Assembly (NCBI GenBank): GCA_026168455.1
Contig: CM047427.1
Coordinates: 46,726,558-46,790,557 of the forward strand
Reading direction: 5' to 3'
DNA from: Theocolax elegans
Lineage: Eukaryota; Arthropoda; Insecta; Hymenoptera; Cerocephalidae
DNA: 64,000 bases
Shown: positions 54,748-64,000 of the stretch, piece after piece
How the letters are laid out: each line of letters starts with the position of its first letter
Position numbering within the stretch: the first letter of the stretch is position 1
Notes under the pieces: model-generated
The model's input: the letters and a program-made list of their open reading frames with translations, nothing else
Database searches by the model: none
What the model was told of the DNA's origin: nothing
Program-made: the position numbers and the translations under genes

Positions 54748-57700
54748 CTACGTTGTCATATCGGAATCGCGCAATTCAGACTCTGTGTCAAGTCTCGTTT
54801 TCCTTAATTTATTTGAATGTACTACGCGTGTGCCATTTTTATAAGTAATTTTTACATCGTGATTCGGTAGCAATTCTAAATTTTATGAGGTCCAGAGTGT
54901 TGGGGCGAGAATTTATCTTTCCTTGGCTCCACTAGGAGCATTACCCTGTCACCCACCTTAAAGTTACATGGGTTCAAGCGTCTATCATAGTATCCTTTTG
55001 AACGAATCTTTGCATTACGTAAATTCTCCGCCGCAACCTTCTGGATGTCATTAAGTTTTGATCTTAAATCAACTATATATTCATTATAAGTTCCGATCGT
55101 CTGGTCGGTTACAATTGGTTTGTCAGATGGTACACGCGCGATTTTACCGTAAACGCATTCGAATGGGGTGAGCTTCGTAGCTTCGTGCACACTGGTATTA
55201 TATGAAAAAGCAGCGCATTCACACCACTCATCCCATTCCCTTACGTTGGTTATGTAGTTCTTTAACCATTCCGCAAGCGAATGGTGCATCCGCTCGATCG
55301 AACCGTTCGCCTGCGGATAGAACGCTGTTGTGGTTATTGTTTTAATTTTACATAATTTGGCTATGTTCTTCATTAGTGCCGAAGTAAAATTCGCGGCCTG
55401 ATCTGTCAAAATTACCCTTGGCGAACCATGTACAAATATAAACCTTTTCAATAGCGCATCGGCGATATCCCTGGAAGTGGCATTCCTTAATGGGGCGAGT
55501 ATACAAAATTTCGTTAATAAATCCTGCATGGTGAGGATGTAAATATTGTCTTTCTTGGTTCCGGGCAACGGTCCGACGAGGTCCATGGCTAATTTCTCGA
55601 ACGCTTCACCCGGAGTGTCAGTTAAGACCATTGGCTGTCTGACTTTCCTTCTAACCAGCTTGTTTGTTTCACAGATTCTACATTTACTTATTAATTTTTT
55701 AATATCTTCTTTCATATTAGGCCAATAGTAATTTTGACGGATCCGGTTATAAGTCTTCGTGATACCCTTATGACCGTTCGTGGGAGCACCGTGAATATCT
55801 GTTATTATTGAATCCCTTAATTCCGGGTCCGGTATTTGGGTTTTATTATTGCAAATTATTAATTTTGTAGTATCGTCCGAAAAGTTATTCTTTAAAACGT
55901 TCACGATGTCTGTCCACGAAAGATCATCGATATTCGAAGTTTTCGATAATCGAACGGATTTCAAATTCATTGATAGGCATACATCACGAACCGACGCGAT
56001 TGCTTCTTCAAAAATGTCATAATCAACCCGAATGTGTAAATTTTCTTTGATAGGAGCGGCTATCAACACCTTACCGTTTCGTTCCGTGGTTTTTGCCCTA
56101 CCTAGCGTCAAGTGATCGTTTACCGGTAACTCATCTCGATCTGATAGTTGTTTGGCTCCAGTACAAAGAGGTTGGTTTTTCTGTGTGACGAAATAGATGA
56201 TATTGTCACGATTTAAAAGAAATGAATCTCGCGTTTCTATAATGTTCCTACAAATATATGGTCGGTTTTGTTCTCGCGCATTTACGTCATATTCGACTGC
56301 AGGGGGATCTATGATGTCTGTCGTTTCGTTTTGTGTATTCGTTGTGTCGGATGAATCTGAATGACTTTGAGTCGAGTCTCCAGTAGTCGAGTTGTCAGTG
56401 TTTGTATCTCCCGTATCGCAATTTTTACTAAGCCGTTCTTCTAATGTCGTAATTTCGTCGACCGTTGGTTGTTCATGATCTATAACAGTAGTTAGGGGGT
56501 CTTGTTCGTCTGCGTGATCAGTTTGTTGGGGCGTAGGAATAGTCTTCTGTTTCGAAGATGTTGCTTTGGAATATATCTCCATTGATGAAGACGAACTCGT
56601 ACTTAGTCGCGTTTCTCTGTGTGGCATGTCGGGTGTGTTATTGTGCGCATCTTCACATTTCTTTTCAATAATATTCACCTGGTCTAACTCTGGAGGATTC
56701 CGGAAAAGTGCATCTGCTACGTAATTGGTCTTTCCTGGTTGGTAAATTACCTCAAACTGAAATTTTTCCGTTAATTTAAAATACCAATTTTTGAGACGAG
56801 AGGAGGAGTCTTTTATACGATGCAGCCAGACGAGTGGTTTGTGATCGGTGAAAAACGTAAATTTCCTACCGATTAGAAAGTATTCGAATTGGTTTGCACA
56901 GTACAGCATTGCGAATAGTTCTTTTTCGATCGTGCTGTATCTTGTTTCCGTATTCGTGAGAGATTTGCTGGCGTAGGCGATCGGAAGGTCAGCTGATTCC
57001 TTTTTTTGTGATAAAACTCCACCGATCGCATAGTTCGATGCGTCTGTAGTTACATAGAAATTTTTATTAAAATCTGGGTATTGAAGTATGGGTGCTTCTA
57101 CTAATTTTAGTTTTAAAGTTTCGAATGCTTCAGACTGTTCGTTACCCCATACAAATTTACGATCCTTCTTCAACAAATTAGTTAAAGGTTTGGCTAGTTT
57201 GGACATGTTGGGAATGAAGTTCCTATAATATCCGCAAATTCCCAAGAATTGGCGTATGTTCTTCTGTGTTTTTGGTATCGGGTAGTTGACAATTGCTTTT
57301 ATATTTTCCGGATTTGGTTCCAATCCTCTAGCGCTTACGGAATATCCCAAGAAAATGACGTTGTCCTTATAAAATTGACACTTGTTTGGATTCAGTTTTA
57401 AATTGGCCTCCTTTAGTTTACTAGACAATTCCACAAAGACTTGATCTAGTTCATCGAGCGTCTCAGCGAATAGGATTATGTCGTCAATGTAGCCGAGCAT
57501 ACCTTTGACTCTTGTTCTACCTTCCATGGTGAGTGGCTTCTGGCCCACAACTTTGTTGGTAAGCTCCTGGAATGTACTCGGAGCAGTAGAGATTCCGAAA
57601 GGCATTCGCTTAAAATGATAGTGCCCAAAAGGAGTAGAGAAGGCCGTTTTCTCGCGATCTTCAGGTCGAATTTCTATTTGATGGAATCCGCTATACATGT

Positions 57701-58367
57701 CGGCAACGATGAAGTATTTTGCGCCACCTAACTGTTCAACTAAGTGTGTGATGTTTGGAATCGGGAAGGGATAAGGTCGCGTCTTCTCGTTCAGTTTTCT
57801 AAAGTCGACTACAACCCTCCACTGCGAGTTTCCCTGGTTATCGTCACGTTTTTTGACAACCCACAATGGATTATTGTACGGCGAATCACTGCGTTCTATA
57901 ATACCGGTGTCTAATAATTTAATAACTTGTTCGTAGACTACCTCCTGTAATTTCTGTGGGATCGGATATTGCTTGACATTGAGTGGTATTTCATCGTATG
58001 TTTCGATCTTGTGCTGTATCAACTTAGTCGACGATAAAGATTCCCCTTTAAGGTGAAATATGCTACCTGTGTTCTCAATGAGCTTTCCCAGCCTATCCTG
58101 TAATTCGGGATTTAAGTGGTCTTGATTAATTTCCTCCAGAATCCTTCTGTTTCTGGTTCTCTCGTCCAATGCGAAAAGGTCTTGATTTTTGTGCAATGCT
58201 TTCCTTCCATCCTTCTTCGCTGCATCTTGGTAGCGGTAATTTTCAATAATCCCTGTTATATCCGTAAACGACTGTGCTAGATACGGACGAACCTGTTCGT
58301 AGTCTTCTATCAATGGATCATTGCACTCCATAGTTTCCAAATTTTCGGTTCCCGATACTGTAAACAT
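54748..58367 (-). pseudogene. pol: Gy2 Pol: RT, RNase H, integrase
   Basis: Open for 1163 codons from 58367 to a stop at 54876. A single-base loss there shifts the frame, and the integrase C-terminal tail continues in a neighbouring frame to a stop at 54748-54750, just before env. RT: VVDFRKLNEKT and YIDD at residues 293-296. RNase H: TTDASNYAIGG, STIEKELFA, FTDHK. An unusually long acidic Ser/Thr/Asp-rich spacer (about residues 590-715) precedes integrase. Integrase: zinc domain ending CRICETNK, then MDLVGPLPG, ILTDQAANF and NGSIERMH, carrying the D, D and E. The protease frame overlaps at 58318-58367 in another phase. Confidence 0.88.
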
Positions 58368-59347
58368 TAAATAATTGTGTATCTAAAAGACTATTTACTT
58401 GTAAATTCGTAAGATTCACTTCCTGAAGTTTTTCCGATGTCGTGCCTACTAAGCATACGTTCGGGTCTCGCTCGCATATGTCAAGGTAATCCTCGTTCTC
58501 TTCACTTGTGACTGATTGCGTCTGCAATGGCGCGTTAGTTAAGGTTGATTTACAATAATACGGTATCCCACTTGGAAGAGCAGGTGAGTCGGGTTCGAGA
58601 GGAACCAGTTTGTCTAGCCACTCCTTAAGTACCGATTCGTTGGATCTTTCGCTGTTTCCGGTGTAGTTATCCATCATGTAATTATCCATCTTACTTAGAG
58701 GAAGTAAGGTGACATTGGTTAGGAATATTTCAGCCTCTATGTCGCCGTCATTGAAAAATTCCACGTCAACGTATCCATTATCGTTTGTAACAACGACGTC
58801 CCCCGCTCTGATTCGATTATCGGTGAATTCTATTTTCGGTATATAACCATACTCGTGTTCATCCGGATTGTCTAATGCTAATTTTACCATTACGCTGCTA
58901 AATGGTTTTATTAATGTTGGTCCATTGGTATTAATAAAATCCAATTTTTGATTCTCAAAAATGAACATATTTCCCTGGAAATCTAACTTTGCTTTTCTAT
59001 CTTCAAAGAACATGGAGCCTAATAGCGCGGGAGCCAAAAGTGGGAATGTATCTTTTACTACGACAAAGTGGCTTAGTTTTCCATATAAATTTATTTCACA
59101 TGTTCCCAGTGGGAAAATATCCTCTCCACTTATTCCTATCAATATAGGAGTCTTCTCCGTTTTGATTTTTACGTGATCTCGCAACTGTGATTCCTTTATG
59201 ACGTTCGGTTGTGCACCCGAATCTAACATTGTATATACTTGGCTTTTCCTTTAGATCCTCCGAGGTTATCTCCACGTGCGGTATACTAGTGCTCTTGTTT
59301 AGTTTGACGATGTAGACTGGCGCATCCTCACTTGGTTTGTGGGGCAT
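58318..59347 (-). pseudogene. pro: Gy2 aspartic protease region
   Basis: Frame 59229-58318 begins MLDSGAQPNVI, an aspartic protease active site (DSG), followed by LLGSMFF and a long linker. The preceding segment (59347 to about 59235, PSEDAPVYIVKLNKS) lies in another frame, so an indel of one or two bases falls just before the active site. Another shift is needed near 58350 to enter RT, where no slippery heptamer was seen. In relatives protease and RT are one frame, so these shifts are probably mutations or sequence errors. Confidence 0.75.
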
Positions 59348-60340
59348 CTGGATGTACTTGGCAGCGCTTGCCCCTTCTGCGCCGCCATGCTCTCGTTTCC
59401 CTGGTTTCTTAGTTTATCTTCCTGGTCATTTCGCCACTTTAATTTCCTGCATTCGCTGACCTCGTGACCGTAGTTTTTGCAATAATTACACGTCGGCATT
59501 ACTTTTGGTCCATCTTGTCGACTACTCGGTTCTCTAAAATCTCTGTTTAAATTCCTCTCGTATCTTCCTGAGTAGTAATTATCATAATTTCTTCGACCTC
59601 TGAAATTTCTATCGTCTTGTCTTTGATATTTATTGTAATTCTGCCGGTCCCGATTTTGAAATATGCTGTGTGTATTGACCGGACGTCTATGGTTGTTTCG
59701 TTCGAAATCTTTGCGTTCGTCGCGCTCGCCGAAACTCCGTGCCTTGTTCCCGCCGTGTTTAATTTCATCTCTCTCCATTTGTTTATCGACGGCTATGGCG
59801 TCATCGACTACTTCCTGGTAGGTTAGGTGACGCGGATCTTTAAGTTGGTTGCGAAATGCGGGACGTAATCCATCGCGAAATCCTTCAATAGTTTCTCGTT
59901 CGAGCGTCGAGATCGTCATTAACGTCAAACCTTCTTCTATCCAGCATAGCATCTTTGATGTCAGTGACCCTTGATATATAGTTGAGCAGCGGTTCGGCGT
60001 AAAGATGCTTAATAGAGTCCAACTTCCCTCTCAGATGATTCATTGTCTCGGTTGGTGCAAAAACTACCTTTAAACGGTCGATGAACTCTTCTAGATTATC
60101 GAATTCCATGCCGTCCACGGCCGTATAAGGTTGGTCGTCCAGTTTATTCTTTAATAATTTGACGATCTCTACTTCTAACGCACGAGGGATCGATTTAACT
60201 GCTCGTTTGCAGGCGCGTGCGAATTTCATAAGATTGGTACCATTGAACCTTGGGACTCCATGAAGAGCTTCCTTTACGTAAACATTGGGCGGTACATACA
60301 AGTTATTAGTTCCCGCTTGACCTCCATTGTTGGGATCCCT
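59299..60340 (-). pseudogene. gag: Gy2 Gag, 5'-truncated and frameshifted
   Basis: The frame is open from the LTR junction at 60340 (RDPNNGGQAGTN, then LYVPPNVYVKEALHGVPRF). The capsid-like part follows: FNGTNLMKFARACKRAVKSI and ETMNHLRGKLDSI. A one-base shift near 59930 moves it to the frame with TIEGFRDGLRPAFRNQL, an Arg/Asn-rich region and one knuckle CNYCKNYGHEVSEC (CX2CX4HX4C). The N-terminal part is missing; the likely equivalent coiled-coil start is seen on the plus strand at 63692. Confidence 0.82.
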
Positions 60341-62635
60341 TGTTACGATATGAGGCTCAGCTCGCAGAATTTGCGACCTTACTATGTTGTTCTTATTGTA
60401 TAACTAAGAAATATAAACGATCTGACTTAATTGTTAATCACATACTATTGTTATTTTAAGTACAATATTACTTCAATAAATGTTAAACACTTTTATCTGC
60501 GTAGGCGAATAGATGGCAGTGTGTAGATCTTAAGCGACTAATATGAAATCGGTCTCAGATGCATATCTTGAATGCTGTAGGAGTGGGAGTGACTTGGGTC
60601 CACACACCAAACATCGACCAGTCGAGCACTTCTATTCTCGATAACGACCATGGAATATACCGCCTAAACCGATATTTATTATTATTTTTATTATTGTATG
60701 ATTTCTCATATATACATATATATATATCAATTCAAGCACTGTGACGTAACTGTACGCTACTATTGGAGTTTACTAGACAACGACGACAGATATCAAAATT
60801 TTGATAAGAGCCCCACCCCCCCTAAAATTCATCGTTCTATACGATATGCATATTTGTTCCCACCTATACCACCCATTGTCACTATAGTTAACACATATTC
60901 GTATATACAGTATACTAATGTATGTTCACCCTCGCGGTGGTTGGATAAATGATCAAAATTCTAGATCGCCCACTACAGAGACGAGCCACGCACATCCGCA
61001 GATGAGGTTGGCCCTGCTACGAAAACGTTCCAACACCAATAATAGTCGATACACCGACCATTTCTGGCGGATGAGAGTTCTATCAACGTTGATCGAGTGA
61101 TACGTAACTAAACGAGGCGGCTGCCGATAAATGTTACCAGAGGGAGACGATAAGCTGCCGACGACCATCAAACATGCGACAGTCGGTAATATATTACCCA
61201 CCATCGATAAGGAGTGAAACTGTCTTACCGACATACGGCAAATCTTCCCGAAACAACTTCTCGATCATGAATAGCGTCGACTGGTACCATCTGAAAACTC
61301 TTACAATGCAACTGTTTATTTATAATTTTGTTTAAACATATAAAGGGACAAGAACTATATGAATATTATTGAATAACACGTATTGCACCAATCGCAAGAT
61401 GCGATAAAAACCAGCGTTACTTATATACATACTTTTTATACTAATATACGCATGCTTATTATAAATGAATGTAATGTTACCATTTAAAATTATTATAAAT
61501 AAGAAAGGAATATTTCTAATCACAGGAAACATCAGTAAACAAGCACCTGCGAAACACAAAATCGTCTCTATTTCGAAATTCAACTTAAGCGATCGACTCG
61601 AAATTTCATATACAACAGACTTTTGTAATAAAGATCCTTTTCCCCTCCCGATAATCAATAATATATTAACGAATATTGTAAAACCAACGAACATAGAACA
61701 TTCTAGAAGCATATAGAGTAATTATACGACGTAGAAGCCAACGGAATAAATATCATGTATCCTTATAACATCCGGTGTTAGATATCGTCGCCAGTTACGA
61801 TATTTTCGCGTAAAGTTTAAGTCAGCGTTTTCGCGCTTGACAACAACGGACCAATAAAAAGAGACCAACGCTTCTAGAACCTTCTATGTATCGTCACGCG
61901 CGACCAATCAGACTGAACTATCCCCGCCACGATGCTACTCACGAGCGCAGTGTGCTCGTCGACTCCCGCCAGTGCTCAGACTGCCTTGATACCAAACGGA
62001 CGTGCAATCGCGCCACTCCGATAATCTTCGAACGGTCTTCTTCTATTAAGATACAAAGTATATTCTAATTTATACCGATAGTAAGCGGACGCGTTCTAAT
62101 TACCGTTCCAGTCAATATTTCATTGTTAATATCGCTTAATTATACTGATTTATATTCGTACGTGCACGAGCACCCGCGACATAACGCGAAGAGTGTACAC
62201 TAAAAATAAATAAATAATCGTACCACTTTATCAGGTTAAAGTTGATTATCGAGTTATTTATTTCTTTACTAATCTTTCCTTATATACATAGAAGGAACTA
62301 AGTATTAATAAAAGTATAACGTCGAGGTAAAGTATATAATTTAAAAGCACGGAAAGTAAATATACGTCGGATCATCGAGGAGGACCAGGCTTTCCAATCA
62401 CGAGAGAAACAAACTGCACTTTACACGAGGGTTTTGGCACTTCTGCCATCTTGTAAATTCACATAAATAAAGCTTTGCCACACGCTGCCTCATTAAGCTC
62501 AACGGAGGGTCACCACGCCTATCAATCATCGAGAGTACGGGAGAAACGATTTAGTCCCTCCGAGCCACGAGACATCTAATCCCATCTCAAACTTACGAAC
62601 TGCGTAAAGTCCGAAGGATTGACCAGTACGTTACA
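60341..62635 (+). repeat. Gy2 5' LTR of a second, plus-strand copy
   Basis: Begins TGTTACGATATGAGG and ends TACGTTACA, 2295 bp, inverted relative to 48156-52566. Its start abuts minus-strand gag sequence and its end abuts a primer-binding site, so it is the 5' LTR of a plus-strand element. Confidence 0.9.
62466..62471 (+). terminator. LTR polyadenylation signal
   Basis: AATAAA about 165 bp before the LTR end, in the position expected for the R region; the inverted LTR has the same signal near 48320. 'tatata' at about 62280 is a possible TATA element. Confidence 0.5.
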
Positions 62636-62655
62636 TTGGTGACAGCGGAGGTGGG
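62636..62655 (+). other. Gy2 primer-binding site
   Basis: TTGGTGACAGCGGAGGTGGG directly follows the LTR end; TGG is offset by one base. This is the usual place and form of a tRNA-primed start site. Confidence 0.75.
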
Positions 62656-63691
62656 ATTTTTCGTCTGAAAAAAAATACAGAAACAAGGTAAATGCATTAT
62701 CATTATTTCATATTTTGCAATTTTCTTACAAACATTTCTATAACTTTGGCATGATTGTATTCAAATACTTATTGATAAATTGCATGAATTTTACAATTTA
62801 AAATATAGAAGATCAAACGTATATAATATTAATAATTACTTATTTAATGCATGATTGTTATAATTTGAATGACCGCTAATTTTCTAATTTTATTGTTCAC
62901 ACGGTCACGAAATTCATTTATTATTTTTATCGCACTGTTCTAAGAAATAATACGCGAGTGACGCACGAGTAAGACTCGAGTTACTTGATAACGCTTACAC
63001 TGCACTCTTCGTGTTGCGACACTAACTTTTTATATCTCTATACATACTCTTTTATAATACTGCATAAGTCATATTATTTCATGCATACAACTAACCCATT
63101 TTTATTCGACAAATTTTGTTTCCCATATTTCTCATAAACACATATTAAATTTTCATATCCAATTTATATTCGTTACTATTATCTTGTGTGGGTAAAACCC
63201 TGCCTTACCTACGCAACAGTTATCTACTGTCGGTAACTTACCGATCGTCGATGACAGTTACCCATAGCCGGTATCCGTCGGTAAGTGTTACCCACCAACA
63301 GTAATCGTCGGTATACTCACCTCACAGGGTAACCCTATATCATTAAATACCAGTAGCTTGCAATTACTTCATCTTCATTTTTCGACAATACGGTAGCCTT
63401 CTTTACCTTGCGGCTTTGTGACGTAACGATAATAATTCATTCAACCTATCATTGGCTTCGATTACTTTCAAGGCGTCAAGCGTTTGCGACATTCTAATTC
63501 AAATTATATTTTACGAATTTCTTTGTCCCCACATATTAATTTAAAATTTTATTATATATCAGCATTAAGAAACTAGTGCGACATTTCCCTCTTTTCTCCA
63601 CATCCCAGCGTCATATTTAGGCTGCTAGACTGTTAACATTAGACACTCGTTACTCGACATATTTTAAAAAAAAAAATAAACACGCGTTACT
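62656..63691 (+). other. Gy2 leader region
   Basis: About 1 kb between the primer site and gag, AT-rich, without a convincing frame. At 63228-63330 short related motifs (TCGGTAACTTACCGATCG, CGTCGGTAAGTGTTACCC, CGTCGGTATACTCACC) are clustered as imperfect inverted and direct repeats. They could form RNA structure, a packaging signal or protein-binding sites; the role is unknown. Confidence 0.55.
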
Positions 63692-64000
63692 ATGTCGGAC
63701 TCCGAAGTCGAATATACAGTAGAGGATCTTAAACGGGAAAGAGCCGAAGTGAAAGAAAGAGAACACCGATTACGTCGATTGGAGGCAGCACTAATAGAGA
63801 AAGAGACAAAGATGCTCAACGAGGTTAAGGAAACGCAGCAAATAACGCTAGACGCTTTGCACGACGCCGAGCAAGCAAACGAACAGCTGACCCTCCAGCT
63901 GGCCGAGGAAAGACGACAACGAGTAGACAGAGGAAGGGAAATGACGACGCCGACCGACGCGCATCGATCAACACTCACGACCTCGCCACGCACAATATTC
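63692..64000 (+). CDS. gag: Gy2 Gag N-terminus (plus-strand copy, open at window end)
   Basis: 103 codons from ATG 63692 with no stop before the window ends. The product begins MSDSEVEYTVEDLKRERAEV and is strongly charged, with heptad-like spacing over about residues 10-80, so a coiled coil is likely. It then becomes Thr/Pro-rich (TTPTDAHRSTLTTS). Position after LTR, PBS and leader identifies it as Gag. It does not overlap the gag part preserved at 59299-60340, so the two are probably the N- and C-terminal parts of the same protein type. Confidence 0.78.
   Translation, partial: MSDSEVEYTVEDLKRERAEVKEREHRLRRLEAALIEKETKMLNEVKETQQITLDALHDAEQANEQLTLQLAEERRQRVDRGREMTTPTDAHRSTLTTSPRTIF

Larger units (their letters stand above)
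48156..60340 (-). mobile_element. Gy2, env-bearing Ty3/gypsy element (minus strand, 5'-truncated)
   Basis: From right to left: gag (cut at 60340), protease, pol, env, polypurine tract and a 3' LTR. It is errantivirus-like in organisation. The 5' end of gag and its own 5' LTR are missing at 60341, where an LTR of the same family starts in the opposite orientation. Single-base frameshifts affect gag, pro, the pol C-terminus and env; the RT-integrase frame is open for 1163 codons. The 3' LTR carries the inserted palindrome FB4. Confidence 0.9.

Overview
The window reads as insect nuclear DNA, probably hymenopteran (for example an ant); that last step is only a guess. The support is an AT-rich background, Ty3/gypsy and Jockey-type retrotransposons, TA-target palindromic DNA elements, a tRNA-derived SINE, and one AT-rich exon with consensus splice sites. 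There is no bacterial operon structure, no CRISPR array and no rRNA. Nearly everything here is transposable-element sequence nested inside other transposable elements. Working names used below: Gy1, Gy2, Gy3 (three LTR-retrotransposon families), FB1-FB5 (long-inverted-repeat 'foldback' elements), TIR-D (a DNA element), LINE-J (Jockey-like) and LINE-X (a LINE known only by its 3' end).

Layout. 1-962: relic of a Gy2 LTR split by a SINE, then a piece of an FB2-type terminus. 963-3732: chimeric LINE-J/LINE-X insertion with an 11-bp target duplication. 3825-18401: FB1 (about 740-bp inverted repeats), whose centre holds Gy1 (4625-17540, ATAT target duplication). Gy1 carries LTRs of about 1.13 kb, gag, pol reached by a -1 frameshift, and a third non-Env ORF behind a splice acceptor. 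Two tandem duplications in Gy1 each copy part of the LTR. 19341-21913: decayed relative of Gy1 (minus strand) with a 102-bp hAT-type MITE. 22650-25600: non-LTR RT relic, a PDZ-like host exon (minus) and an unrecognised 296-codon ORF (plus). 25746-31348: the FB2 palindrome with TA target duplication, one arm carrying a 988-bp tandem duplication and the nested palindrome FB3. 32690-42400: RT relic, Gy3 gag and LTRs, and a gypsy pol relic cut by a Gy3 LTR and by TIR-D. 43985-47775: second LINE-J copy. 48156-60340: Gy2 on the minus strand (3' LTR interrupted by FB4, then env, pol, pro, gag). 60341-64000: a second Gy2 LTR in the opposite orientation with primer-binding site, leader and the start of gag, running off the window.

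How the parts work together. Gy1 and Gy2 each encode Gag, protease, reverse transcriptase, RNase H and integrase, plus a third ORF in the env position. In both, a strong 3' splice site sits at the third ORF's ATG, so it is probably made from a spliced subgenomic RNA. Gy2 ORF3 is an Env-like membrane glycoprotein. Gy1 ORF3 is a coiled-coil, Cys-cluster protein with no membrane signals. Most copies are broken by single-base indels. Many of these lie in homopolymers, so some may be assembly errors rather than decay.

Points most worth following: the Gy2 inverted-LTR arrangement (self-nesting or autointegration inversion), Gy1 ORF3 with the GGGAAAC slippery site, the Gy1 LTR-containing duplications, the chimeric LINE, and the possible shared ends of FB1 and TIR-D.
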